A stretch of DNA of 64,000 nucleotides from the NCBI GenBank assembly GCA_023444055.1, contig JAEZRV010000021.1, forward strand, positions 1 through 64,000, given 5' to 3'. This DNA comes from Bacillota bacterium. Lineage in GTDB: Bacteria; Bacillota; Clostridia; Acetivibrionales; DSM-1351. Shown one piece after another: positions 21,901-30,247 of this stretch. Below the pieces are notes generated by a model that was not told where the DNA came from, did no database searches, and saw only the letters and a program-made list of their open reading frames with translations. The number at the start of each line of letters is the position of its first letter. Within the stretch, counting starts at the first letter, position 1. Made by a program: the position numbers and the translations under genes.

Positions 21901-22915
21901 GTCTGAGCCTCCTTCAAAAGCAGATTTTATATCTATCTATGTATCGAAAAAGGTGTTTGATAAGCTTGAGCAGTTAAAAGAGAATATCTCATTCAAAACA
22001 TCAACAGTTACCTATGACTTAAAGGCAGGGATACTTGCAAATGTTATAACTGAGGATACGCTGGCAGAGCAGGTTTATATGTTCAGTATAACATTATCGC
22101 CTGTAAAGCCAACAGCAAAGGCAAATGATTTGCTCATCAGAAAGCAATTAGCACAAATGGATGTAACACTTGATACAGGAAATGGTGTCATTGAAATATT
22201 GGAGTTTAACACACCGTTAGTGGTAAATTATCCATATACTATTATTAATGATTATGTAGAAGGTAAGACAGCTGGATATGCGTATAATTCAAAGACACTT
22301 AATTGGGAAAAGCAGAATTCTTGGAATAAATATGATGTTGATAACAACTCAGGTATTATTAGTTTTAAATCTCAGACATCAGGAATTTTTGCAGTAGCTG
22401 ATAAGACAACCAGTATTTTTGATGACATTTATGGACACAAATATGAAGATTCAATAATAAATGTAGCTTATATACATAAGCTTGATAGTGTCTCTAGCAG
22501 AATGTTCGAACCTGATGAAAATGCAACTTTGGGTGATGCAGTTAAACTGATTTTTGATACACTTGAATACGATTACGGCAGTGAGTTTATGGAATCGGCT
22601 ACCAAGGCTGGCTTTATAAAAGGTGGCAAATATTCAGGTACGGCATGCTCAAGGCAAGAGGCTGCAACGATGGTAACTGTTCTCTATGAGATGAAAACGG
22701 GTACAAAGGTTCAAGCTGAGGATGATATAACTTCAAGCTATAGCGACTACAGCAAAATTGACAGAGATTTGCTTGGCAAGGTTACTTTTGCTGTAGAAAA
22801 CGGTTTTATACCGAATTCATCATCAAGCAAACTTAACCCAACTGGTGCTATAACAAGAGGAGAACTCATGTATATGATAGAAAAAGCATTAGTACTAGCT
22901 GGTGAGATTGAGTAG
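18932..22915 (+). CDS. Secreted FN3-like / SLH surface protein (1327 aa)
   Basis: Paralogue in layout of the upstream gene: signal peptide (MKTNRILATIMLVTFF...LALGAG), several FN3-like modules (clear ones near 730-840 and 845-930, with LDLGWELVDGNTYYIKYGT-like and NSITFEWVQEANLEY cores), the shared wall-proximal module (ISIYVSKKVFDKLEQL...VTYDLKAGIL, about 1000-1040), and C-terminal SLH-like modules (about 1163-1327) ending in AITRGELMYMIEKAL. Start ATG 18932 follows aaggaga by 8 bases. No enzymatic motif seen. Probably displayed on the cell surface with the neighbouring SLH proteins. Confidence 0.85.
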   Translation: MKTNRILATIMLVTFFITSYGANLALGAGIPDQPAPSALGITALYPNVEKPIGYSSADGGASGFYADIGWNAVDNPQGISTTGKYVNIYLQESPKGYRTAKPVFLKEKDLPAGTTPVRMRNLNSGTVYTANAKAYYEYTDALGTNTYKSNESVSSNTVKFLTDINVQCETTGTNKFKITWDDVWNDGKRINYKLYVSENADFTNTLPIHISKNEIGLNGPVFVNEEKGTLTYEHNVNDAGRVFYVKVVPDLTDSEIVRTEEPTTILVSTYILAKTTKMAITDAGIIWKLDWSPVVTGISSSDVKVSYQIDKYIGNVPIPMLIEESTTTFITVPLGEEVSYYLIRASVTRDGHNVYPDSVSIVSDKITLQDEKVSSTPTIPEIVSEFQDSAGNVIITYSDILNVDNTVKTKGELGTNTATVLWRVPKKADGTIDKDVLYDIWLIEDPNTIDEPATDTLIQSSFAPNETNYVVDSADNNKVIGYKYKLDGLTPNHTYYFKIVAKKYFAEKIDDVIQNVEHASAPALKVIITLSGGAIDTPLIPDNPPLQIRKKNDGVSNMITDTSVTIQLKNRWYEIFDQVKGEWSYDDNKSRADKTSLNDTPPYNPVTTPPDDIAYRKVTYGDGITLSVGCQEYYEGIDITTIDDYVLKGVSTDANDEREDATLNAPENIPTDTVAAIYAKHNVVIPVNELKPNTTYILWVRAVRDSANPEESLVSDVSNPIVFTTLPSPTQIVEKPIVPSFNYTYAADTYIDLGWELVDGNTYYIKYGTVDDPNRAGAPITVTTSQIKDSGVDYIRIPGLKPKTQYYFWIQAEAFSQDLTESKKSEWSDSLLVETLKEVPPTTPRGFGTKEKTKNSITFEWVQEANLEYILEVAGGIDYKDVKQYKVGAVSEFKVEGLTSNFRYFARLYAYDPAKDLTSVPTQSISVRTLRSSDDYDSDQDVDNVISGEFIDKADKVVGGTWTVKIVGVNADRLIYAMSTDNKLDYTVDVSEPPSKADFISIYVSKKVFDKLEQLKENISFKTSTVTYDLKAGILANVITEDTLAEQVYMFSITLSPVKPTAKANDLLIRKQLAQMDVTLDTGNGVIEILEFNTPLVVNYPYTIINDYVEGKTAGYAYNSKTLNWEKQNSWNKYDVDNNSGIISFKSQTSGIFAVADKTTSIFDDIYGHKYEDSIINVAYIHKLDSVSSRMFEPDENATLGDAVKLIFDTLEYDYGSEFMESATKAGFIKGGKYSGTACSRQEAATMVTVLYEMKTGTKVQAEDDITSSYSDYSKIDRDLLGKVTFAVENGFIPNSSSSKLNPTGAITRGELMYMIEKALVLAGEIE

Positions 22916-22920
22916 ATATG

Positions 22921-23020
22921 CAAGATGAAATAAACTGAGTTTTGAGTATAACATACAAGATGTAATAAATGGGTTTTGATGTACAAGATACAAGTTGAAA
23001 TAAGTTGAGTTTTGAGTATA
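22921..23020 (+). repeat. Short imperfect direct repeats after the third SLH gene
   Basis: The segment aagatgaaataaactgag... (22922 onward) recurs as aagttgaaataagttgag... (22992 onward), both followed by ttttgagtataa, with a weaker middle copy (acaagatgtaataaatgggttttgat). The last copy forms the 5' arm of the terminator at 23004. Likely local duplication of terminator sequence. Confidence 0.55.
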
Positions 23021-23044
23021 AAGACTCAGAACTCAACTTTTATC
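23004..23044 (+). terminator. Strong hairpin terminator
   Basis: GTTGAGTTTTGAGT (23004-23017) pairs with ACTCAGAACTCAAC with a single G-T wobble, followed by TTTTAT. It ends only 16 bases before the next gene's start codon at 23060, so it either ends the upstream transcript or attenuates read-through into that gene. Confidence 0.75.
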
Positions 23045-23059
23045 AAAATGGAGGAACAA

Positions 23060-23914
23060 ATGAAAAAACACACAAAGAAATACATTGGAATTTTAATAAT
23101 TTCACTGCTACTTTCCATTTTCTCAATACAAGGTGCTTGGGCTAATGGTGTGAAAGTTACGATAAAATATAGTAATGCGAAATATAAAATCACTCTCACC
23201 AGCCAGGAAGCAGGGATAGGAATAAAAATAGTTGCATTTAGCACTTCTAATGGTAAAACTGTAAATGTTACTTATGCTTTTGACAAAAAAGCAACTACCT
23301 CGTCTTCTGTCGAGATAGATGAAGCAATGGTGATTGCACCTTTTAGTGTTATAACTACAAATACTAATGATTTAAACTATAGGCCCTTTAAAGATATATT
23401 AAATACTGAGGCTGATAATTATATCCGCCATCTTCATGATATAGGAGTAACAAATGGGTTTTCAGATGGAACCTTTAAGCCAGAAAATACTCTTACAAGA
23501 GCAGAAGCAGCGGTAATGCTTTCTACAGCATTAAATTTGCAATTAGACAGTAATATAGATTTGAGCTATAAATATAAAGATATCAGTAAGCATTGGGCAA
23601 AAAAATATATAGCTGCTGTAATTAATAAAGGTATAATGACGGGTTTTAGTGATAAAACTTTTAGACCAAATAATAAAATAACTGTCGCAGAGGTATGCAC
23701 AATTATAAGCAAGTCGTTTGAATTTAAAACAACATCACAAGGTGTTTATACTAAACTCAAAAAGAATCAGTGGTATTCGTCATATGTACAAAATATATTT
23801 AATTTGAAAATTTTAACACCACAGGATAAGGTTTATAAAACTTTTAATGAAACTAGCAATATTTCCCGGGGTAATTTTGCTATAATGCTTAGCAGGGCGC
23901 TTTCAACATACTAA
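23060..23914 (+). CDS. Small SLH-domain surface protein (284 aa)
   Basis: Start chosen at ATG 23060, preceded by ggagga (23050-23055) and followed directly by a signal peptide (MKKHTKKYIGILIISLLLSIF...GAWA). A short beta-rich region (about 28-105) precedes three SLH modules: FKDI...VTNGFSDGTFKPENTLTRAEAAVML, YKDISKHWAKKYIAAV...FRPNNKITVAEV, and a degenerate third ending NISRGNFAIMLSRAL. The SLH motifs are closer to consensus than in the larger neighbours. Probably a minor wall protein; the N-terminal region is of unknown function. Confidence 0.85.
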   Translation: MKKHTKKYIGILIISLLLSIFSIQGAWANGVKVTIKYSNAKYKITLTSQEAGIGIKIVAFSTSNGKTVNVTYAFDKKATTSSSVEIDEAMVIAPFSVITTNTNDLNYRPFKDILNTEADNYIRHLHDIGVTNGFSDGTFKPENTLTRAEAAVMLSTALNLQLDSNIDLSYKYKDISKHWAKKYIAAVINKGIMTGFSDKTFRPNNKITVAEVCTIISKSFEFKTTSQGVYTKLKKNQWYSSYVQNIFNLKILTPQDKVYKTFNETSNISRGNFAIMLSRALSTY

Positions 23915-23928
23915 ATTATAGAAAATTG

Positions 23929-24091
23929 GTTACTATTCAGCCCATTGACAATACGATATTTAGCTCAAAAAATGCTTTCCCAGATTCATAAGCTATATAT
24001 TTATAGGTGTTCATACTTATCAACGTGAAGTTGGATTAGAAATAATTGCTTGAATTAGTTAATAATTTATATTATATGGCTGAATAGTAAC
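23929..24091. mobile_element. MITE-like element, 14-bp TIRs and 8-bp TSD
   Basis: A 163-bp non-coding unit is bounded by perfect 14-bp inverted repeats, GTTACTATTCAGCC (23929-23942) and GGCTGAATAGTAAC (24078-24091). Immediately outside both ends is the 8-bp direct repeat gaaaattg (23921-23928 and 24092-24099), as expected of a target-site duplication. No transposase is present, so this looks like a miniature inverted-repeat element mobilised in trans. The parent IS family was not identified. Confidence 0.75.
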
Positions 24092-24157
24092 GAAAATTGT
24101 GGAACGACAAGTGGAACGCCAATAAGTAAAAACTATAATAGGTGATATAAAATACAA

Positions 24158-24262
24158 TAAGAGGCTGTTGCAAATCATTTATTAACAGAATTATATAGTT
24201 TGGATAAAAAAATCTAGACAAAATATATATCTGTTAAGATGTACTTTGTGCAGTCTCTTTTT
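24158..24262. repeat. Second imperfect inverted-repeat element / hairpin
   Basis: The left arm aagaggctgttgcaaa...ttaacaga and right arm tctgttaa...ctttgtgcagtctctt pair imperfectly over about 35 bases each, and the right arm is followed by TTTTTTATTT. It could be a decayed MITE or a large terminator hairpin. No clear target duplication was found. The rest of the gap (24263-24467) shows only AT-rich sequence. Confidence 0.45.
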
Positions 24263-24467
24263 TATTTAAATTTTCTTGCATGTAAATTTTGGTTCATTTC
24301 TAGTATTATTACGAAATATGCTTTACAAGCTTTTTTATAAATTTTAACCATGTATACTACTTTTTTAATAAGGCAATAATCATAATATCAAAGAAAAAAT
24401 CTTAGTATTTAAGAAAAATATATTAGCATGACAAATGTATGAACTGAAAATGGTTTTGGAGGATATT

Positions 24468-25220
24468 ATGAAAAAGATTAATTTTATGCTTATTGCAGTT
24501 TTACTTATTGCTGTTATTTCTGGAAGCGCTTATTACATAAGAATACAGGAAAAAGCGAATGAGCAGGAAGTATCAATTGTTGATGTATTTAATTCATCTG
24601 GTGCGAAGATGATTATAAATGAGATGTATTTTTTTGTGAGGACAACCGATTATTGTGAGGATATAAATAGTTTATCAAACTTATGTGAAGAGGTATTTAA
24701 TACCTTGGAAATTACTAATTATTCAAAGAATTCAGCTAGCACCGACAATTTATTTAAAAAAGAAATATTAGGTGCAACTAAAGATGGCGTAAAAGTATCT
24801 GCTATTGCAAGCCTTGTTAAGGATAAATATGGTGAAGGAGATAAATATATAACTATAGATGCAGTTGGAGCAGAGGATGGATTAGCTCTAACGCTAAGGG
24901 ATAAAGTAGAAAATGTATTTAAGAAGCACGGTTTGAAGGTAGTTACTAATTCGAGTATTACCGGAACCTATGAAGGTAATGTGGAGGATACGCAATTAGA
25001 GAAAATTTGCAGAAATATATTAGATGAAAGTGATGCAAAAAAAGTAGATAGTCTGAGACGTGAAAATGTAATCAGTGTATCAGCCTTTTCGCCTATGATT
25101 AAAGATAAGTTAAATATTAATGGAAAGAATGTAAACTTGAGTATAGCTATCAGATACAATAAACAGGAAGACAAGACTTATCTTTGGGTAGCTACGCCCA
25201 TAGTGAATACCGAGTATTAA
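24468..25220 (+). CDS. ywmB: YwmB-family protein (TATA-box-binding-like fold)
   Basis: A 250-residue protein with one N-terminal membrane segment or signal anchor (INFMLIAVLLIAVISGSAYYI). Start at ATG 24468 is set by ttttggagga (24454-24463); an in-frame ATG at 24435 lacks a site. The sequence matches the YwmB family loosely (two repeated alpha/beta halves around AIASLVKDKYGEGDKYITID and SVSAFSPMIKDKL). The strongest argument is gene order: ywmB, murA, spoIID, spoIIQ, as in Bacillus subtilis. Function poorly understood; an envelope role is inferred from position. Confidence 0.75.
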   Translation: MKKINFMLIAVLLIAVISGSAYYIRIQEKANEQEVSIVDVFNSSGAKMIINEMYFFVRTTDYCEDINSLSNLCEEVFNTLEITNYSKNSASTDNLFKKEILGATKDGVKVSAIASLVKDKYGEGDKYITIDAVGAEDGLALTLRDKVENVFKKHGLKVVTNSSITGTYEGNVEDTQLEKICRNILDESDAKKVDSLRRENVISVSAFSPMIKDKLNINGKNVNLSIAIRYNKQEDKTYLWVATPIVNTEY

Positions 25221-25229
25221 TGCTATTTC

Positions 25230-25275
25230 GCATTTAAAATATATAAAGCACATTTAAATACAAAGTAGTATAATG
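25230..25275 (+). repeat. Recurrent intergenic motif, copy upstream of murA
   Basis: One of seven related intergenic stretches: an ATTTAAAAT-type block, a CAT(A)TTTnAAAT block, then CAAAnTAGnATAA. This copy ends tagtataatgc 35 bases before murA, so it could double as a promoter -10. Others are listed in the findings. Confidence 0.5.
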
Positions 25276-25309
25276 CAATAAAAATATAAAAACGAAAGGA
25301 AGAGCTCAT

Positions 25310-26575
25310 TTGGCTAAATATATTATCAGCGAAGGTGTACCTTTAAGTGGTAGGATTAAGGTAGATGGTGCAAAAAATTCAGTTCTTCCGATAATGGCGG
25401 CATCTCTACTAGGCGATTCAAAAAGCATTATTGAAGAGGTTCCAGATCTTGATGATGTGAAAATTATGTGTGATTTATTAAAATCTATTGGTGCAGAGGT
25501 TGAACATCAGAAAAATAAATCATCTATAACTTTTCATCTTAGAGACATAACTAATTCAACAGCTCCGTATGAGCTAGTGAGTAAATTAAGAGCATCATTT
25601 CTTGTGATGGGTCCAATGCTAGCAAAAACAGGTTTTGTTAGAGTTGCGTTGCCAGGTGGATGTGCTATAGGCTCAAGACCTGTTGATTTACATTTAAAAG
25701 GTTTTGCTGCACTTGGTGCAGAAATCACCCAAGGTCATGGATATGTTGAGGCTCGAAGGATAAAAAAGCTCACTGGAAATAAAATCTATTTGGATTTTCC
25801 AAGTGTAGGGGCTACCGAAAATATAATGATGGCAGCAGTTTTGGCTGATGGTCAGACAAGCATTGAAAACGCGGCAATTGAGCCTGAAATAGTTGATTTG
25901 GCTAGTTATTTAAATGAGATGGGAGCATGTGTCAGAGGTGCTGGTACAGATACAATTCGCATTGAGGGAGTAGATAGACTAAGCGGATGTATCCATACGG
26001 TAATACCTGATAGAATAGAAGCGGGTACGTATATGGTGGCTGCTGCAATTACGCATGGAAATATAAGAATAGACAATGTAGTACCAGACCATTTAAAGCC
26101 TATTATGGCAAAGCTAAAGGAAATAGGTACAGAGATTGAGGAACAAGCATCCTCCATTACTATAAAAGGTACTTGTGATTTAAAACCGATAGATCTTAAA
26201 ACTCTTCCATATCCAGGTTTTCCAACAGATATGCAGGCTCAGATGACAGCATTACTTAGCTGTACTATAGGTACAAGTATTGTAACCGAAACAATTTTTG
26301 AAAATAGATTTATGCATGTTAGTGAATTAAAAAGAATGGGTGCAAACATAAAGATAGATGGTAGAACTGCTGTGATTGAAGGTAAAAAGTGTTTGACAGG
26401 AGCTAGTGTTAAAGCAACGGATTTACGTGCTGGAGCGGCTCTGGTACTTGCAGGATTAGCTGCTGAAGGAGCAACAGAGATTGGTGAAATACAGCATATT
26501 GATAGAGGCTATTGCGGACTGGAGAAGAAGCTAAAAGCATTGGGTGCTAAAATAGAACGTATAGAAGATAATTAA
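25310..26575 (+). CDS. murA: UDP-N-acetylglucosamine 1-carboxyvinyltransferase MurA
   Basis: Catalyses transfer of enolpyruvate from PEP to UDP-GlcNAc, the first committed step of peptidoglycan synthesis, in the cytosol. The 421-residue length is typical. Visible motifs include GAKNSVLPIMAASLL at the N-terminus, the loop LPGGCAIGSRPVDLH with the active-site cysteine (so a fosfomycin-sensitive type), and the C-terminal TDLRAGAALVLAGL...IDRGYCGLEKKL. The start is TTG 25310, with gaaaggaagag upstream. It lies between ywmB and spoIID as in Bacillus. Confidence 0.97.
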   Translation: MAKYIISEGVPLSGRIKVDGAKNSVLPIMAASLLGDSKSIIEEVPDLDDVKIMCDLLKSIGAEVEHQKNKSSITFHLRDITNSTAPYELVSKLRASFLVMGPMLAKTGFVRVALPGGCAIGSRPVDLHLKGFAALGAEITQGHGYVEARRIKKLTGNKIYLDFPSVGATENIMMAAVLADGQTSIENAAIEPEIVDLASYLNEMGACVRGAGTDTIRIEGVDRLSGCIHTVIPDRIEAGTYMVAAAITHGNIRIDNVVPDHLKPIMAKLKEIGTEIEEQASSITIKGTCDLKPIDLKTLPYPGFPTDMQAQMTALLSCTIGTSIVTETIFENRFMHVSELKRMGANIKIDGRTAVIEGKKCLTGASVKATDLRAGAALVLAGLAAEGATEIGEIQHIDRGYCGLEKKLKALGAKIERIEDN

Positions 26576-26622
26576 TGAGTTATAGAGACATATAGGTTAT
26601 CCCTGTAATTGACTCATAAAAA

Positions 26623-26671
26623 GATCCCTAATGAATATATATTAAAATAGATATTTATTAGGGATTTTTTT
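26623..26671 (+). terminator. Terminator after murA
   Basis: ATCCCTAATGAATAT pairs with ATATTTATTAGGGAT (one mismatch) and is followed by a run of seven T. It separates murA from spoIID, which is expected to have its own sporulation promoter. Confidence 0.85.
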
Positions 26672-26693
26672 GTTCAAAAAAAGGGAGGTAAGA

Positions 26694-27683
26694 ATGAAGA
26701 AGGTTGTCGGCTATGCTATTTTGATGCTTATAATTGTTGTAGTGATACCTATGATTATAGTACATAACATTGATATAGTAACAGCGCCTGAGAAGTCTAT
26801 AACGGAAAAAGATAGTATTACAATTAATGTTTATATAACAGAACAGAAAAAAACAGTTAAAATGAAACTAGATGAATATTTACTGGGAGTAGTGGCCGCC
26901 GAAATGCCAGCATCATATGAAATGGAAGCTTTAAGAGCTCAAGCTATTGCAGCTAGAACCTATGCATTAGGACGAGCGACAAAACTTTATGTATCTAACA
27001 CAGATAATACTCACAATGGTGCGGATGTGTGTACCAATCCTGGACATTGTCAGGCATGGATAAGCAAAAATACTGCAATGAAGCGGTGGGGATTACTTTC
27101 TTCAATTGGAAACTGGAAAAAGATTTGTAATGCGGTTAGTGAAACATCGGGGCAAGTTTTAGAATATAAGGACGTCCTTATAAATCCTTTATTTCATTCT
27201 AATAGCGGCGGGCACACTGAGAATGTAGAAGATGTCTGGAATGAAGCTCAGGTACCTTATCTTAGAGGGGTAGAGAGCTTTGGAGAGGATACCTCAAAGG
27301 AATATAAAAATGAAGTAATATTAGAGCAAAAAGATATGGTTAATGCACTTGAAAAATATAATCCCAAAATAGAATTTAAACATACAAATATTATGTCAGA
27401 TATAGAAATTAAGAAGTATTCCCAAGGGGGTAGAGTAATAGATATGCAGATTGGAAATATTATTATGAAGGGTACGGAATTTAGGAAAATATTTCAACTA
27501 AAATCCACCAATATGAAGATAGTTGAGCAGCCGGATGGTAAAATTTCCATAACAACTTTAGGATATGGGCATGGAGTAGGTATGAGCCAGTGCGGAGCTA
27601 ATTATCTGGCACAAAAAGGATATAGCTACGAGGATATTCTTATGTACTATTATAAAGATGTTGAGATAAAACAAATTTCATAG
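26694..27683 (+). CDS. spoIID: Stage II sporulation protein D (SpoIID lytic transglycosylase)
   Basis: SpoIID cleaves the glycan backbone of septal peptidoglycan during engulfment, working with SpoIIP and SpoIIM in the mother cell. Start ATG 26694 follows aagggaggt by 4 bases. One N-terminal membrane segment (about 4-22) is followed by the SpoIID domain, with EYLLGVVAAEMPASYEMEALRAQ-type sequence including the catalytic glutamate in AAEMP, AIAARTY, and the closing GYGHGVGMSQCGANYLAQKG. The CTNPGHCQAW loop fits the metal-binding cysteines seen in the family. The 329-residue length is normal. Confidence 0.96.
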   Translation: MKKVVGYAILMLIIVVVIPMIIVHNIDIVTAPEKSITEKDSITINVYITEQKKTVKMKLDEYLLGVVAAEMPASYEMEALRAQAIAARTYALGRATKLYVSNTDNTHNGADVCTNPGHCQAWISKNTAMKRWGLLSSIGNWKKICNAVSETSGQVLEYKDVLINPLFHSNSGGHTENVEDVWNEAQVPYLRGVESFGEDTSKEYKNEVILEQKDMVNALEKYNPKIEFKHTNIMSDIEIKKYSQGGRVIDMQIGNIIMKGTEFRKIFQLKSTNMKIVEQPDGKISITTLGYGHGVGMSQCGANYLAQKGYSYEDILMYYYKDVEIKQIS

Positions 27684-27836
27684 GTGCCGCTTTGTCTACA
27701 CGACAACTATAAGGTTAACTCAAGTGGAGATTTAACAAATTTCATATAGTAGATAAAAGAACAAAAGTATTCCACCTTACTATGTATATTGTTGGGAATA
27801 AAGGAAACAATATTTAATGGAGGTGGAATATATACT

Positions 27837-28697
27837 ATGAAGAAACTTATTCCAAACGAAAATAATTGGAAAAACAAGCTGTCTAAATTCTTTAATAATA
27901 AAGGATTTTATGTAATTTTAGCAGTTTGTATATTGATTGTGGCGGGAACAGCTATATATGTGGCAACACAAAGCATTAATTCTCCTGATACCAGTATGAA
28001 TGACTCTGATAAGATTGTTCCTGGTGAAGTAGTAAACGAAGCAAACGAAGTAAATGAAGCGGATGAGCCGGAAGAGCAGGCTAAAGCCGTAACAGGGAAT
28101 TTAAGTAAGTCTGAAATGGCTAGTCAATCAGCAGTTGCAAATCAATCGGCAACTGCAAATGTAACTGTAACTGCAAAGGATGGTACAGAGGCATTAAATA
28201 AGGCTAAGTCCAATACTACTAGTAAAAATAGTAAAGTAGCGGCTATAACAAAATTCAATCGTCCTGTTGATGGTCAGATAACAAAGGATTTTACTAGGGA
28301 CATAAGTACCTTCTCTGAATCAAAAACATTAGGAGATATCAGAGCTCATAATGGACTAGATTTCAAAGTAGAAAAACTCACTAAGGTAAGAGCAGTTGCA
28401 GACGGTACAGTATGTTTGGTAGAGGATAATGCAAATGGCATAACTGTTGAAATATCACATGGGAGTGATGGCTTAGTAACGAAGTATTCTGGCCTTTCAA
28501 AGCAGGGACTCGAAGACATATGCTGTGGCTTAAAGGTTAAAGCAAATGAAATAATCGGACTTGTAGGAGATCCTATTCAGAGTGAATGTGAAGATGGTGC
28601 TCATCTACATTTTGAAGTTTTGAAAAACGGTAAATCAGTTGACCCTGTGCCATATTTAAGATCAAATCAGGCAACAGCAGAGAAGGAAAATGATTAG
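27837..28697 (+). CDS. spoIIQ: SpoIIQ-like LytM (M23) membrane protein
   Basis: Start ATG 27837 follows atggaggtgg. A cytoplasmic N-terminus, one membrane segment (about 22-42), a low-complexity linker rich in Glu, Asn, Ala and Thr, and a C-terminal LytM/M23 domain (about 140-280) are visible. Both zinc motifs are intact: HNGLD (HxxxD) and HLH, plus SHG. In B. subtilis SpoIIQ the domain is degenerate; clostridial SpoIIQ proteins can keep the residues. By position after spoIID it should be the forespore partner of SpoIIIAH in the engulfment channel. It could instead be a general M23 endopeptidase. Confidence 0.85.
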   Translation: MKKLIPNENNWKNKLSKFFNNKGFYVILAVCILIVAGTAIYVATQSINSPDTSMNDSDKIVPGEVVNEANEVNEADEPEEQAKAVTGNLSKSEMASQSAVANQSATANVTVTAKDGTEALNKAKSNTTSKNSKVAAITKFNRPVDGQITKDFTRDISTFSESKTLGDIRAHNGLDFKVEKLTKVRAVADGTVCLVEDNANGITVEISHGSDGLVTKYSGLSKQGLEDICCGLKVKANEIIGLVGDPIQSECEDGAHLHFEVLKNGKSVDPVPYLRSNQATAEKEND

Positions 28698-28764
28698 AAA
28701 TTGTATTTATGACTGTTAAAGTTGATGGTTTAATAAAATCTACGATAATAATATATTTATGAGG

Positions 28765-28806
28765 ATACCAGAGCATTTAGATTACTAAATACTCTGGTAT
28801 TCTTGT
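28765..28806. terminator. Hairpin terminator after spoIIQ
   Basis: ATACCAGAG-ATTTAG pairs with CTAAAT-CTCTGGTAT around a short loop. The T-tract is weak (TCTTGT), so it may be a modest terminator or RNA-stabilising hairpin. Confidence 0.6.
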
Positions 28807-28898
28807 ATAATTGGTACTGAAATAGTAAAATGTAAAATATAATTTAATGGAATTTGAATTCCATAATTTTGTGCCCAATCGGGCGTGGAGGTTATTAT

Positions 28899-30026
28899 AT
28901 GTCAAAGAAAAGAGTAGCTGTTCTATTTGGAGGTCAATCTTCTGAACATGAAGTATCAAGGGTATCAGCTCAATCAGTTATAGAGAATATAGATAAGCAA
29001 AAGTATGATGTTGTTATGATTGGAATTACTAAAGAGGGACAGTGGCTTACATATGAAGGGTCAACAGAGAAAATAGGCACTGGAGAATGGCAGGCAATTG
29101 CACAACAACAGCTTTTGGAACGAAAGAAAGTTCAACTAGAAGCTCCTTCTGCTACAGAAATTACGTTAAATAACTCTGCCAAAAGCATTTTAGGTGAGAA
29201 CGCAAATGCACCAATTGATGTTGTATTTCCAGTATTACATGGCTGCAACGGTGAAGATGGTACAATACAGGGACTTTTTGAACTTGCTCAAATCCCCTAC
29301 GTAGGTTGTGGGGTATTGGGCTCAGCTTTAGGAATGGATAAGGCATATACGAAAGTAATGTTTGAAAAGGAAGGTCTTCCTCAAGGAGACTATCTTGTAT
29401 TCAGTAGAAAGCAGATTTACAATGAGCAGGAGGACGTAATCAGTAAGGTAGAAAGCAAGCTGACTTATCCTTGCTTTGTAAAACCATCTAATGCAGGTTC
29501 CTCTGTTGGTGTAAATAAAGCTGGAAACAGGGATGAGCTAATAAATGCCATTAATATTGCAGCTAAAAATGATATAAGAATTCTTGTTGAAGAATTCATT
29601 GATGGCAGAGAAATTGAGTGTGCAGTACTCGGAAATGACAACCCAATTGCATCTACAGTTGGAGAGGTTGTACCCTGCAAGGATTTTTATGATTATGAGG
29701 CAAAATATCAGGCAGGAGATAGTTCAAAAGTAATGATACCTGCAGAAAATCTGGACATTGAGACAGTGGAGAAAATAAGAGAGTATGCAGTAAGAGCTTT
29801 TAAGTGCCTTGATTGTGCCGGACTTTCTAGAGTTGACTTTTTTGTACACAAGACAACAGGCCAGATTTTTATTAACGAAATAAATACCTTACCAGGATTT
29901 ACAAAAATTAGTATGTATCCAAAGCTATGGGATAAAAGCGGAATATCCTATTCAGAATTAATAGATAAGCTAATAAAACTGGCTTTTGAAAGGTTCGATG
30001 ATTGCCAAAGAGAGTATACAAACTAG
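28899..30026 (+). CDS. ddl: D-alanine--D-alanine ligase
   Basis: ATP-grasp enzyme joining two D-alanines for the peptidoglycan stem. The start is ATG 28899, after tggaggt; the protein is 375 residues. Motifs in order: VAVLFGGQSSEHEVSRVSA, PVLHGCNGEDGTIQGLFEL, YVGCGVLGSALGMDKAYTK, CFVKPSNAGSSVGV, VEEFIDGREIECAVLG, FYDYEAKY (Tyr at the omega-loop position found in D-Ala ligases rather than D-lactate ligases) and INEINTLPGFT. The longer length fits the DdlA-like group. Located among other wall genes. Confidence 0.96.
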   Translation: MSKKRVAVLFGGQSSEHEVSRVSAQSVIENIDKQKYDVVMIGITKEGQWLTYEGSTEKIGTGEWQAIAQQQLLERKKVQLEAPSATEITLNNSAKSILGENANAPIDVVFPVLHGCNGEDGTIQGLFELAQIPYVGCGVLGSALGMDKAYTKVMFEKEGLPQGDYLVFSRKQIYNEQEDVISKVESKLTYPCFVKPSNAGSSVGVNKAGNRDELINAINIAAKNDIRILVEEFIDGREIECAVLGNDNPIASTVGEVVPCKDFYDYEAKYQAGDSSKVMIPAENLDIETVEKIREYAVRAFKCLDCAGLSRVDFFVHKTTGQIFINEINTLPGFTKISMYPKLWDKSGISYSELIDKLIKLAFERFDDCQREYTN

Positions 30027-30175
30027 TTATATTTAACTGAAACGGCTTTTCCAAAATAAAATATCTATTTAAAAAAATAGCATCAAATGTTATTATAGTA
30101 CTAATTCACTGTGCAATAATACTATCTTGCATTTTAAATATTATAAAGACATTTTAAATTGCCGCCTATGCGGTT

Positions 30176-30215
30176 GATTAAATGTGGTTACACATTTTAA
30201 TGCAAAAGTATAAGC
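30176..30215 (+). repeat. Recurrent intergenic motif, copy upstream of ywiB
   Basis: Matches the copy at 59611-59660, including a preceding GCCGC..ATG.GG hairpin-like segment (30162-30174), and ends 33 bases before the DUF1934 gene. Confidence 0.5.
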
Positions 30216-30247
30216 AATTAAAATACACAGATTATAGGAGGAACCCG

